A stretch of 18,432 bases of DNA from an uncultured Bacilli bacterium (GTDB taxonomy: Bacteria; Bacillota_I; Bacilli_A; RF39; UBA660), in contig CANRJI010000008.1 in the NCBI GenBank assembly GCA_947630885.1, positions 1-18,432 on the forward strand. Direction: 5' to 3'. Position 1 is the stretch's first letter. Every line of letters begins with the position of its first letter. Made by a program: the position numbers and the translations under genes. Shown here piece after piece: positions 7,513 through 14,797 of this stretch. The notes beneath the pieces were generated by a model. It searched no databases, was not told the origin of the DNA, and saw nothing but the letters and a program-made list of their open reading frames with translations.

Positions 7513-8202
7513 TTATATCTTAATAATATTCGATATCCTTTTAATAACTTTCTTTTCAATACGAGAAATATAAGACTGTGATATTCCCAATAAACTGGCT
7601 ACTTCTTTTTGGGTCATTTCTTTTTTACCATTAAGCCCATATCTAAGTTCAATGATTTCTCTATCGCGATCATCTAGTCTACTTACTTCTCGATACATGA
7701 GGTATTTGTCAAGTTCATCTTCAATTGGTTTAGTTACGATATCATTTTCGGTACCGAGGACATCTTCTAAATGGAGCTCGTTTCCTTCAGCATCGTAACT
7801 TAAACTATCTTCAAAAGACACTTCGGTTCTTTTTCTTTTAGTTTTTCGTAAGTACATTAAGATCTCGTTATCAATACAGCGTGATGCATAAGTAGCAAGT
7901 TTAATATTTTTATCATTATTATATGTATTTACTCCTTTGATGAGCCCTATCGTTCCAATTGATACTAAATCTTCTAAATCTATTTTAGTGTTTTCATATT
8001 TTTTGGCTAGGAAAACGACAAGCCTGAGATTATGCTCAATAAGTTTATCTCTAGCTTTCATGTCTCCTTCAAGGAAAAGATTGACATACTTTTCTTCTTC
8101 CTCTCGCGATAATGGCTCTGGTAAAACGTCAGTACTTCCGACAAAAAAGAGATAATTTAATTTTTGAAAAATTTTTTTAATTAGTTTAATAAGACTTTGC
8201 AT
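7513..8202 (-). CDS. sigE: Sporulation RNA polymerase sigma factor SigmaE (pro-form)
   Basis: A 229-residue sigma-70-family factor directing early mother-cell transcription in sporulation. It closely follows Bacillus SigE: NLRLVVFLAKKYENT, EDLVSIGTIGLIKGVNTYN and LATYASRCIDNEILMYLR form region 2, and TQKEVASLLGISQSYISRIEKK (about 197-218) is the region 4 helix-turn-helix. The N-terminus carries an amphipathic basic pro-sequence ending near YLFFVGSTDVLPEPL, aligned with the Bacillus processing site; it appears to be about 19 residues, shorter than the 27 removed in B. subtilis. The SpoIIGA protease gene lies 54 bases upstream, as in other spore formers. AAGGGTGA precedes the ATG. The neighbour sigG, next to sigE in Bacillus, is absent: a terminator follows instead. 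Confidence 0.95.
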   Translation of the reverse strand: MQSLIKLIKKIFQKLNYLFFVGSTDVLPEPLSREEEEKYVNLFLEGDMKARDKLIEHNLRLVVFLAKKYENTKIDLEDLVSIGTIGLIKGVNTYNNDKNIKLATYASRCIDNEILMYLRKTKRKRTEVSFEDSLSYDAEGNELHLEDVLGTENDIVTKPIEDELDKYLMYREVSRLDDRDREIIELRYGLNGKKEMTQKEVASLLGISQSYISRIEKKVIKRISNIIKI

Positions 8203-8256
8203 TTAATCACCCTTTCAACTTCTTTATTTACATCTATTTTTTCGATATGTTTACGA

Positions 8257-8991
8257 TTACATTAAATCTTTATGTAAGATGACATCGATACCATCGATAA
8301 ACATTGGGCTATCAGAAAAACCAATTAATAAATTCTTTCGATAGCCGATCTTTTCAATATAAATAAAATCTGGTCTCATACACTTTAATAATCCTTCACC
8401 AGAAGCCGTATAATATGGAACAAGAAGACAATCACCATCTTTCTGATATTTATTTGATACTAATATAATTGGTCTTTTTTGATATGGATCATATAAATTA
8501 TTACCTGTATCGACAAAGCCAGTAAGAGAAAGTTTTTCTTTATCTTTAAAATATATGTCAACTTGGTAATAATTATTATAATTGTTTTTTATTTTTTTCA
8601 TTTCTTTAATGTATAAAATCATTACTTCGATAGAAATAATAATGATAAGAAAATATGTTAAAAGGATGCTCGAGGTAACTTTAATGTTGAATAAATAAAT
8701 AATTCCTCCAAGTAAAGTACTTAAGATATAGATGTAAAAGATATTTTTAATAGTATATCTTAAATTTCGATAGTGAAAAGCAATTATTGATATGATGATG
8801 ATAGAGATAATTTCAATAATTATTTTATTTAAAGAAGTAAATAGAAGAATGGAAGAAAAGCCTCCGATTAGAGAAGATAAGAAAAGCCTCATCAGACTTG
8901 TCTGTCTTTTTAAAATGATACCTGTCGAAGTAACTATCGTAGCATCCATTATTACATTAAATAAAAAAAATAAATCAATATATATCTTCAT
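8257..8991 (-). CDS. spoIIGA: Sigma-E processing aspartic peptidase SpoIIGA
   Basis: A 244-residue membrane protease that cleaves the pro-sequence of SigmaE at the asymmetric septum after a signal from the forespore. The N-terminal half has about five membrane segments (within 2-128). The C-terminal half has the aspartic protease motif FVDTGNNLYDP (D161 catalytic; Bacillus has IDSGNQLYDP), and later CMRPDFIYI and LLIGFSDSPMFIDGIDVILHKDLM match the family end. The start MKIYIDLFFLFNVIMDA aligns with the Bacillus MKIYLD start, so the ATG at 8991 is secure even though no Shine-Dalgarno is present. A TATAAT lies six bases upstream of this ATG, implying leaderless mRNA. It is slightly shorter than the Bacillus protein of about 309 residues. 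Downstream is sigE, almost certainly in the same transcript. Confidence 0.93.
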   Translation of the reverse strand: MKIYIDLFFLFNVIMDATIVTSTGIILKRQTSLMRLFLSSLIGGFSSILLFTSLNKIIIEIISIIIISIIAFHYRNLRYTIKNIFYIYILSTLLGGIIYLFNIKVTSSILLTYFLIIIISIEVMILYIKEMKKIKNNYNNYYQVDIYFKDKEKLSLTGFVDTGNNLYDPYQKRPIILVSNKYQKDGDCLLVPYYTASGEGLLKCMRPDFIYIEKIGYRKNLLIGFSDSPMFIDGIDVILHKDLM

Positions 8992-8997
8992 ATATTG

Positions 8998-9031
8998 ATT
9001 ATAAAAAAAAGAATATAAACTTTTTGTCGTT
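8998..9031 (-). promoter_or_regulatory. Putative spoIIGA promoter with a candidate Spo0A box
   Basis: On the minus strand TATAAT (8998-9003) ends six bases before the spoIIGA ATG. No good -35 exists at 16-18 bases. The plus strand reads TTTGTCGTT at 9023-9031, matching the Spo0A box (TTTGTCGAA) in 7 of 9 positions and centred near -36 relative to a start at the ATG. In B. subtilis spoIIG, Spo0A boxes overlap the poorly placed -35 region in the same way. The motif also sits in the loop and stem of the pilin terminator, so chance is possible. Confidence 0.45.
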
Positions 9032-9039
9032 TTATATTC
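9003..9039 (-). terminator. Rho-independent terminator of the pilin gene
   Basis: On the minus strand GAATATAAAAC pairs with GTTTATATTC (one bulged A) around an 8-base loop and is followed by eight T residues. The stem starts within the pilin stop codon and the T-run continues into the spoIIGA -10 hexamer. Confidence 0.78.
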
Positions 9040-9254
9040 TATTCAAACAATTTTCCTTCATCGCCCGCACAATAGCCAGAGCCAACTTTTTCCCCTTCAA
9101 CGTATTCTTTTCCTGAAATATTACAACCCATTTTTGTTACGGCATCTTGAAGATAGCCACCAAATACTCGAACCAAAGCAATAGCAAGCACTGTAATTAA
9201 CGAGATAATTAACACGTATTCAACAAGTGTCTGCCCTTTCCTATTTAATTTCAT
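9039..9254 (-). CDS. Flp-type (type IVb) prepilin
   Basis: A 71-residue small pilin. The short basic leader MKLNRKG is followed by QTLVEYVLIISLITVLAIALV: this is the Flp signature G-x4-E-Y, with cleavage expected after G7, Glu at +5 and Tyr at +6 of the mature form. A single hydrophobic helix follows (11-33), and a short polar tail contains two cysteines (C44, C62) that may form a disulfide. GAGGAGGAAGGGAA precedes the ATG. No tad/pil assembly genes (ATPase, TadB/C, prepilin peptidase) are in the window, so it is an orphan here and must rely on machinery elsewhere, if any. It sits directly before spoIIGA on the same strand, separated by a terminator. Confidence 0.8.
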   Translation of the reverse strand: MKLNRKGQTLVEYVLIISLITVLAIALVRVFGGYLQDAVTKMGCNISGKEYVEGEKVGSGYCAGDEGKLFE

Positions 9255-9310
9255 TTCCCTTCCTCCTCGTATTCTTAAGTTAATTGTACTATATTTTTAG
9301 GAATAAAGCA

Positions 9311-9339
9311 ATAATATTTAGTAATTTTACATATTGTAA
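9311..9339 (-). promoter_or_regulatory. Possible promoter of the pilin gene
   Basis: On the minus strand TATTAT (9311-9316) has TTACAA 17 bases upstream (9334-9339); with an 18-base spacer the hexamer is CTTACA. Leader about 50 bases. The -35 match is weak. A TATAGT nearer the gene is an alternative -10. Confidence 0.35.
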
Positions 9340-9346
9340 GTTCGAT

Positions 9347-9381
9347 ATAAAAAAAGGAAAGTAATTAGTCTAACTTTCCTT
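9347..9381 (-). terminator. Rho-independent terminator overlapping the end of the repeat-protein gene
   Basis: On the minus strand AAGGAAAGT (9373-9381), a 10-base loop that contains the stop codon, and ACTTTCCTT (9354-9362) form a perfect 9-bp stem followed by a T-run. The 5' arm is the coding sequence of the last codons. Confidence 0.9.
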
Positions 9382-10963
9382 CTATTATTTGTTTTACAAG
9401 ATGTTTTGGATTAGCTTTATTTAATTTATTTATATGGATAGTAATCGTGGCTCTTTTTATAGTCTCTTCTTCTGACTCTGCTAATTTTACTAATTCATCA
9501 ATAGCACTAGCTCCAAGAAGAGCTGATAAAACACCATATACTTGTTGAACGGCGATAGCTCCTTCGATAGTATAACCAAATAAAGTCAATAACTTATTTA
9601 TTTTATCTTTTAAAATAATAATTTCTATTTCTTTAATAAGTTCTGGGTTAATTGAGCTTTTAACTTTTTCATCTTCTAAAGCTTTTTTAACTTTATCTAA
9701 ATTTTCTTTAGTAAATTTACCTGCTACTACTTTGGCAACATCCATAGATAATTTTAGTTCATCTAATGTTTGATCCTTCAAAGCAAGAGATATTAAATTA
9801 GCTTTATACTCATTTGCACTCAAAACTAAACGAATTCCTTCAATAACAGTTCCTGCTTTAAGAGCAACTGGTGATAAAAAGATATCACACATAGCCTCAA
9901 CTTTCTCATATTCAATGGTATTACTAACAATCTCAACAGCTTCGAGAAGGTAAGGAAGATTTTGATCATTTACCTCACTCAATAATTCTTCGGCTAGGTC
10001 AGAAGAATAAGGATTAACTGCTTTATTAATAATTTTTGCCCCCTCAAGAGAAAGACCATATTTTATTATTTTAGGATTTGTTAATACCTGATACATATTT
10101 CGAGCATTATATTCAGCACTTGCCATACTAACGACTGATGCTCCTTCTTTAGCTTTACCAGACGCTAATGCTTCGGCATTTGTTAGTACTAGTTCAGTAT
10201 AATGAGTATTAATGTTACTAGTACAAGTTGTGATTATTTTAGCACCATCTACAGCAACTCCGGCTTTAATAGTATCTTCATCAGTTAAGACATTACAGAT
10301 AGATGATGCGCTTTGAGTGTTATTAACTTGAGCAAGAATTTTTAGTCCTTCTTTGGCAGTTCCACTTTTAATAGCAATATCACTTTTGATAAGATGTTTA
10401 ACGTAATGTGATATTACTGAATTTTTGACCATTAATTCGGCACTAGGTAAAGCAAGATTTTCTTCAGTAAGACGAGAATTTGATAAAATTTCGATAATTC
10501 CTTGGGCTTCTTTATAACCATATTTAGAAATGGCTTTTAATATTAATCCAACGCATTTCTCTTTATATTCTAAACTACTTTGTTTACTATTTTTGATAAA
10601 GTCATAAATATCTGATAAAATAAGCATTCTATAATTAGAATAACAATCAATATCTTCAGCAATAATCCATGCAACATGGGAATTAATAAAATCTTCATCA
10701 GTTAATATATTGATAACTCCTATATTACTGCTATTTACACTACTACAAGCATGAAAAATATGAATGGCTGCTTTTATCTCAGTATTATTTTTATAACCTG
10801 CTGTTGCAACTTTTATATAGCCGAGGAATATACGATTATCTTTTATTGCCGCTAATTCTTCATATATTGAATCATCAATTTTTTTTAATTTTTCTATATT
10901 ATCGGCGCTAACTCTTAATATTCGAGCACGCATACGAACTTTAAATTTATCTTTTTCGGACAT
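9365..10963 (-). CDS. Alpha-helical protein with exact 34-residue tandem repeats, unknown function
   Basis: A 532-residue protein I do not recognise. I place the start at the ATG at 10963 because CTGGAGG lies six bases upstream and a promoter precedes it; a longer frame to 11059 lacks a ribosome site and covers that promoter. Six units of exactly 34 residues run in register at 191-224, 225-258, 259-292, 293-326, 327-360 and 361-394, with a degenerate seventh at 395-428. The consensus is roughly [VIL]LT[DN]xxxIxxGxAxEGAKIIxxAxxxxNAxxxxx. Earlier degenerate units begin near 86 and 159. The length and two-helix pattern recall TPR-like solenoids, but TPR hallmark residues are absent. There is no signal peptide; only residues 461-487 are somewhat hydrophobic. 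Probably a cytoplasmic protein-binding solenoid; partners are unknown. It is a single-gene transcript. Confidence 0.8.
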   Translation of the reverse strand: MSEKDKFKVRMRARILRVSADNIEKLKKIDDSIYEELAAIKDNRIFLGYIKVATAGYKNNTEIKAAIHIFHACSSVNSSNIGVINILTDEDFINSHVAWIIAEDIDCYSNYRMLILSDIYDFIKNSKQSSLEYKEKCVGLILKAISKYGYKEAQGIIEILSNSRLTEENLALPSAELMVKNSVISHYVKHLIKSDIAIKSGTAKEGLKILAQVNNTQSASSICNVLTDEDTIKAGVAVDGAKIITTCTSNINTHYTELVLTNAEALASGKAKEGASVVSMASAEYNARNMYQVLTNPKIIKYGLSLEGAKIINKAVNPYSSDLAEELLSEVNDQNLPYLLEAVEIVSNTIEYEKVEAMCDIFLSPVALKAGTVIEGIRLVLSANEYKANLISLALKDQTLDELKLSMDVAKVVAGKFTKENLDKVKKALEDEKVKSSINPELIKEIEIIILKDKINKLLTLFGYTIEGAIAVQQVYGVLSALLGASAIDELVKLAESEEETIKRATITIHINKLNKANPKHLVKQIIEGKLD

Positions 10964-10987
10964 AATAACCTCCAGTTTGTAATCTAT

Positions 10988-11016
10988 ATTATACATTAAT
11001 GATACTATTTTTGCAA
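10988..11016 (-). promoter_or_regulatory. Promoter of the 34-residue-repeat protein gene
   Basis: On the minus strand TTGCAA (11011-11016), 17 bases and TATAAT (10988-10993) lie about 25 bases before the chosen start codon. The remaining gap to the pnp terminator shows only a TTGACA (near 11056) with a badly spaced TATAAC. Confidence 0.6.
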
Positions 11017-11125
11017 GAAAAAATGCGATATGTGTTATAATTGGTATGATATTTGTCAAAAAATTATTTACGTGAAAGGAACCGTTTATTTTCTTGACTA
11101 GGTTATGGAAAATTTATGAAATAAC

Positions 11126-11150
11126 AAAAGGTAGAACGATGCTACCTTTT
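11126..11150 (-). terminator. Terminator after pnp
   Basis: AAAAGGTAG and CTACCTTTT form a 9-bp stem around a 7-base loop, about 12 bases after the pnp stop codon. On the minus strand the stem is followed by a broken T-run (TTTTGTTATTT). The structure is symmetrical and could also work on the other strand. Confidence 0.75.
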
Positions 11151-11161
11151 TAATTACTTTA

Positions 11162-13297
11162 CTATTTTTTTAATAATTCTTTACGAGATAAATTTAATTT
11201 GCCTTTTTTATCATAGCCTGTAGCAATTGCGATTATTTCATCGCCTACTTTAAATAAATCACTAGGCTTGTCTACTCTCTTCGTATCAAGTTGTGATACA
11301 TGAATTAAACCTTCACAACCAGGCCATAATTCGACAAAGACCCCAAAGTCTTCGACAGAAACAACTTTCGTCGTATAAATTTTACCCATTTCAACTTCAC
11401 GAGCGATATTTTTGATTCTTTCAACTGTTTTATTGATGATTTCACGATCAGTATGGTAAACAACAACACGACCATCATCTTCAATATCTACTTTAACGGC
11501 ATTAATGTCATTTACGGTATTAACATTACTACATTCGAGAATAATTTTGGTAATCATTTCGCCTCCACGACCAATGACGTCTTTAATTTTATCAGGATTA
11601 ATCATAAAGCATTCGGTCTTAGGAGCATATTTTGATACTTCTTTTCGTGGTTCTTTAATTTGTTTTTCGATGACATCGAGAATTTCAAAACGAGCTTTTT
11701 TGGCTTGGGCAAGAGCTTCTTTAAGAATTTTTTTATTAATTCCATCAATTTTAATATCCATTTGTAAAGCCGTTATACCATCTCTGGTACCCGCTACCTT
11801 AAAGTCCATATCGCCTAAATGATCTTCCATTCCTTGAATATCAGTTAAAATAGTATAATCTTTATTATTGGTAATAAGACCCATAGCAATACCCGCGACT
11901 GGTTTTTTGATAGGAACACCAGCGGCCATCAAAGCCATTGTTCCGGCACAAATAGTGGCTTGACTTGATGAACCATTACTTTCGAGAATTTCCGAAACAA
12001 CTCTAATGGTATAAGGGAACTCTTCTTCACTTGGAATAACATAAGATAAGGCTCTTTCTCCTAAAGCGCCATGACCTATTTCACGCCTTCCAGGAGCACC
12101 ATATCTTCCTGTTTCTCCAACGGAAAAAGCTGGAAAATTGTAATGAAGCATAAATCTTTTAGCGTCTTCAATACCTAAGCCATCTAAAATTTGATGTTCT
12201 CCTAAAGCACCTAAAGTGACAGTAGCAAGTGCTTGAGTTTGTCCTCTCGTAAAGAGAGCTGAACCATGTGTACGTGGAAGTAAATCAATATCTGTCGATA
12301 ATGGTCTTATTTCATCCATCTTTCTTCCATCGGCACGAGTCTTTTCCTTTACGACAATATTTCTAAATAATTCATATTCGATATCATGGAAAATTAAAGC
12401 AACTTTCGTTAGTAATTCTTTTAAGGCATCAGGCTTGAGAGTATCTTCATTTTCAATCTGATACTTATTAACTACTTCTTCTTGCAAACTATCAATTGTA
12501 GCATATTTTTCTAATTTATCTTTAATACGGAGAGCTGCATCTAATCTTTCTCTTACATAACTATCTACTTCATGACGAAGTTCATCAGTTATTTCTAGAC
12601 GTTCATATTCCATAGTAGCAACACCGATGGAATCAATTATCTCTTCTTCAAAAGCAATAAGTTTTTTGATAGCTTCATGACCAAAGAGTAAAGCCTCTAG
12701 CATATCATCTTCCGATACTTCACGAGCGCCTGCTTCAACCATGTTGATAGCGTCTTTGGTTCCGGCAACTGTTAAATCGATATCGGATTCTTCGGCTTCG
12801 GCAATAGTTGGATTAATAATAAGTTTACCACCAACCCTACCAACTTTGACAGCTGCTACTGGTCCATTAAATGGTATTTTACTAATTGATACAGCAAGAG
12901 ATGATCCTAATAAAGCTGTAAGTTCAGGTGAATTATCCTGGTCAACTGATAATACGGTATTAACTATTTGAACTTCATTTTTGAAGTCTTCAGGGAATAA
13001 TGGTCTTAGTGGTCTATCAATCATACGAGCCGCTAAAGTGGCAGCATCAGTCGGCTTTCCTTCTCTCTTAATAAATCCACCAGGTATTTTACCAACTGAA
13101 TATAACTTTTCTTGGTATAAAACCATCAAAGGAAAGAAATCGGATAATAGATTAGCAGTCTTACTTACGACAGCAGTACTTAAGACAACAGTATCTCCAT
13201 ATCTTACTAAAACAGCTCCATCGGCCTGTTTAGCGAGTTCACCATTTTCAACGACAATCTTTCTTCCATAAAAATCTAATTCAAATACTTTCTTCAT
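11162..13297 (-). CDS. pnp: Polyribonucleotide nucleotidyltransferase (PNPase)
   Basis: The complete 711-residue phosphorolytic 3'-5' exoribonuclease, a trimer central to mRNA decay. Domains in order: first RNase PH domain (about 5-145), all-helical linker (about 235-315), second RNase PH domain (about 320-550), KH domain (562-622, with the GRGG loop at 576-579) and S1 domain (635-707, FGVFVELWPGCEGLIHVSQL). Active-site features are present: APGRREIGHG with R404-R405, and DIQGMEDHLGDMD including D486 and D492. Full length and typical. AGGAGGTAAAAA precedes the ATG. It follows rpsO, the conserved rpsO-pnp order of many bacteria, with a leaky-looking terminator and a possible own promoter between the two. 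Confidence 0.98.
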   Translation of the reverse strand: MKKVFELDFYGRKIVVENGELAKQADGAVLVRYGDTVVLSTAVVSKTANLLSDFFPLMVLYQEKLYSVGKIPGGFIKREGKPTDAATLAARMIDRPLRPLFPEDFKNEVQIVNTVLSVDQDNSPELTALLGSSLAVSISKIPFNGPVAAVKVGRVGGKLIINPTIAEAEESDIDLTVAGTKDAINMVEAGAREVSEDDMLEALLFGHEAIKKLIAFEEEIIDSIGVATMEYERLEITDELRHEVDSYVRERLDAALRIKDKLEKYATIDSLQEEVVNKYQIENEDTLKPDALKELLTKVALIFHDIEYELFRNIVVKEKTRADGRKMDEIRPLSTDIDLLPRTHGSALFTRGQTQALATVTLGALGEHQILDGLGIEDAKRFMLHYNFPAFSVGETGRYGAPGRREIGHGALGERALSYVIPSEEEFPYTIRVVSEILESNGSSSQATICAGTMALMAAGVPIKKPVAGIAMGLITNNKDYTILTDIQGMEDHLGDMDFKVAGTRDGITALQMDIKIDGINKKILKEALAQAKKARFEILDVIEKQIKEPRKEVSKYAPKTECFMINPDKIKDVIGRGGEMITKIILECSNVNTVNDINAVKVDIEDDGRVVVYHTDREIINKTVERIKNIAREVEMGKIYTTKVVSVEDFGVFVELWPGCEGLIHVSQLDTKRVDKPSDLFKVGDEIIAIATGYDKKGKLNLSRKELLKK

Positions 13298-13353
13298 TTT
13301 TTACCTCCTATATACTAAAACTAATAGTATTTATTAATTTTTTTCCAATTTAA

Positions 13354-13375
13354 AGGCACCCAAAAAAGAGTGCCT
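13354..13375 (-). terminator. Weak terminator or attenuator between rpsO and pnp
   Basis: On the minus strand AGGCACTC, a TTTTTT loop and GGGTGCCT form an 8-bp stem (one G-T pair) followed only by TTTAAATT. The poor T-run suggests partial read-through into pnp. A candidate internal pnp promoter follows: TTGGAA (13343-13348), 16 bases, TATTAG (13321-13326). Confidence 0.6.
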
Positions 13376-13388
13376 ACTTTTTGATATT

Positions 13389-13658
13389 TTATCTTCTAAG
13401 TCCTAGCTTTTCAACTAGTGCACGATATCTTTTGACATCGCTTTTTAATAGATAGTTTAACAAACTTCTTCTTTTACCAACTTTGATAAGTAAACCTCTT
13501 TTAGAGTGCTTATCTTGTTTGTTATTTTTTAAGTGTTCAGTTAAAGCATTAATTTCATTTGTAAGAATTGCAATTTGAACTTCAGGAGAGCCTGTATCTT
13601 TTTCATCACGAGCAAATTCTTTAATGATTTTTGCTTTCTTTTCTTTTGCTAAAGCCAT
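13389..13658 (-). CDS. rpsO: 30S ribosomal protein S15
   Basis: An 89-residue ribosomal protein that binds the central domain of 16S rRNA early in 30S assembly. The sequence is a full-length match in pattern: DTGSPEVQIAILTNEINALTEHLK, HSKRGLLIKVGKRRSLLNYL and the end YRALVEKLGLRR. GGAGGAAGAAA precedes the ATG. It is the first gene of the rpsO-pnp unit, with its own promoter and a structured leader of about 73 bases that may mediate feedback by S15. Confidence 0.97.
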   Translation of the reverse strand: MALAKEKKAKIIKEFARDEKDTGSPEVQIAILTNEINALTEHLKNNKQDKHSKRGLLIKVGKRRSLLNYLLKSDVKRYRALVEKLGLRR

Positions 13659-13684
13659 TTTCTTCCTCCTTATTTTAGTTTCAC

Positions 13685-13722
13685 CTTTGACCTAGTTATG
13701 GTAAGAGGTACCAATAACAAAG
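13685..13722 (-). promoter_or_regulatory. Structured rpsO leader, candidate S15 feedback site
   Basis: On the minus strand TTATTGGTA, loop CCTCT and TACCATAA form an 8-bp stem with one bulged T. It is extended below by CTTTG (13718-13722) pairing with CAAAG (13685-13689) across a one-sided internal loop CTAGGT. It lies between the promoter and the ribosome site. S15 autoregulation through leader RNA is well known in several bacteria; that this stem is the site is inference. Confidence 0.45.
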
Positions 13723-13738
13723 CACAAGGAACATAATA

Positions 13739-13767
13739 ATAATACACTAAAATTTATGCTTTGTAAA
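13739..13767 (-). promoter_or_regulatory. Promoter of rpsO-pnp
   Basis: On the minus strand TTTACA (13762-13767), 17 bases and TATTAT (13739-13744), both close to consensus, give a leader of about 73 bases before rpsO. Confidence 0.75.
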
Positions 13768-13807
13768 TACTTTTTTAGTACTTTTTAGTTACATTAATTT
13801 GACATCT

Positions 13808-14797
13808 CTATTTTTCAATGTTTAAATATTCATAAGTTTTATCAGTAACAGTCCGTCCTCGAGCGGTCCTTTTAAGATAACCTTGTTGAAGAAGAAACGG
13901 TTCATAAACGTCTTCGATAGTTGAAGCTTCTTCTCCTATTGAAGATGCAAGGGCATCAATACCTACAGGTCCTCCATTAAATCTTTCGATAATGGCTAGT
14001 AATAAATTACGGTCAGTATCATCAAGTCCTGTTTTATCAACTCCTAATTTATTTAATGATGGTTCTAAAATGTCTTCATTTATAATTCCCTCGCCATAGA
14101 CAAGAGCAAAATCTCTAATTCTTTTGAAGAGACGGTTTGCTATACGTGGTGTTCCGCGACTACGACTGGCTAAACAACGGGCAGCATCATCGGTTATAGG
14201 TGTATCTAAAACACAGGATGTTCGTTTGATAATTTGATATAATTCATCATCAGTATAATAGTTTAATTTGGCAATAATACCGAAACGATCACGAAGGGGA
14301 CTTGATAAATCACCAGCTCTCGTCGTTGCACCAACTAAAGTAAACTTAGGCAAATTAATTTTGATATTTCTTGATGAACCATCGGTACCAACGATAATAT
14401 CGAGATAGTAGTCTTCCATGGCAGGATAAAGTATTTCTTCAATATAACGAGGGATACGATGAATTTCATCAATAAAAAGGACATCTCCTTCTTCAAGAGT
14501 CGATAAGATAGCGGCTAAATCACCAGCTTTTTCGATAGAAGGACCTGAGGCGGTTTTTATATTACTACCTAATTCATTGGCAATAATATAGGCAAGAGTT
14601 GTTTTACCCAAACCAGGAGGGCCATATAATAAAATATGATCTAAACTTTCACCACGCATAAGAGCTGATTTAATGAAAACACGTAAATTTTCTTTTATTT
14701 CACTTTGACCAACATATTCATCTAGTGTACTGGGTCTAATTGATAATTCACGATCTTCATCTAATTCTAAACTAGTTACTACTCTTTCATCATTCAT
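13808..14797 (-). CDS. ruvB: Holliday junction branch migration ATPase RuvB
   Basis: The hexameric AAA+ motor that drives branch migration of Holliday junctions with RuvA. From the chosen start the protein has 329 residues. Visible motifs: Walker A GPPGLGKT (59-66), Walker B FIDEIHR (DEIH at 110-113), sensor VGATTR (155-160), arginine-finger segment LRDRFG (168-173), GTPRIANRL in the lid domain, and a C-terminal winged helix ending in TARGRTVTDKTYEYL. I choose the ATG at 14797: AAGGAG lies about ten bases upstream, whereas the ATG nine bases earlier would be only one base from it. It overlaps the end of scpB by eight bases, so it is translationally coupled. ruvA is not adjacent, unlike the usual ruvAB pair. 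Confidence 0.96.
   Translation of the reverse strand: MNDERVVTSLELDEDRELSIRPSTLDEYVGQSEIKENLRVFIKSALMRGESLDHILLYGPPGLGKTTLAYIIANELGSNIKTASGPSIEKAGDLAAILSTLEEGDVLFIDEIHRIPRYIEEILYPAMEDYYLDIIVGTDGSSRNIKINLPKFTLVGATTRAGDLSSPLRDRFGIIAKLNYYTDDELYQIIKRTSCVLDTPITDDAARCLASRSRGTPRIANRLFKRIRDFALVYGEGIINEDILEPSLNKLGVDKTGLDDTDRNLLLAIIERFNGGPVGIDALASSIGEEASTIEDVYEPFLLQQGYLKRTARGRTVTDKTYEYLNIEK

Noticed and set aside
10964..11059. N-terminal extension of the repeat protein to 11059
   Set aside because: The extra 32 residues are hydrophobic and would cover a well-spaced promoter; the internal ATG at 10963 has GGAGG at the right distance.
11094..11108. TTGACTAGGTTATGG after pnp, nearly the same as TTGACCTAGTTATGG in the rpsO leader (13687-13701)
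   Set aside because: Only 15 bases, differing by a shift in the middle; the second site does not form the same stem, so chance similarity is likely.
11453..13271. Several plus-strand open frames opposite pnp
   Set aside because: Shadows of a highly conserved coding sequence; none has a ribosome site or a plausible protein composition.
14790..14792. Possible Mycoplasma-type code (TGA as Trp), suggested by the AT-rich compact genome
   Set aside because: TGA ends scpB exactly where the family ends and where ruvB overlaps, and tryptophan is TGG throughout.
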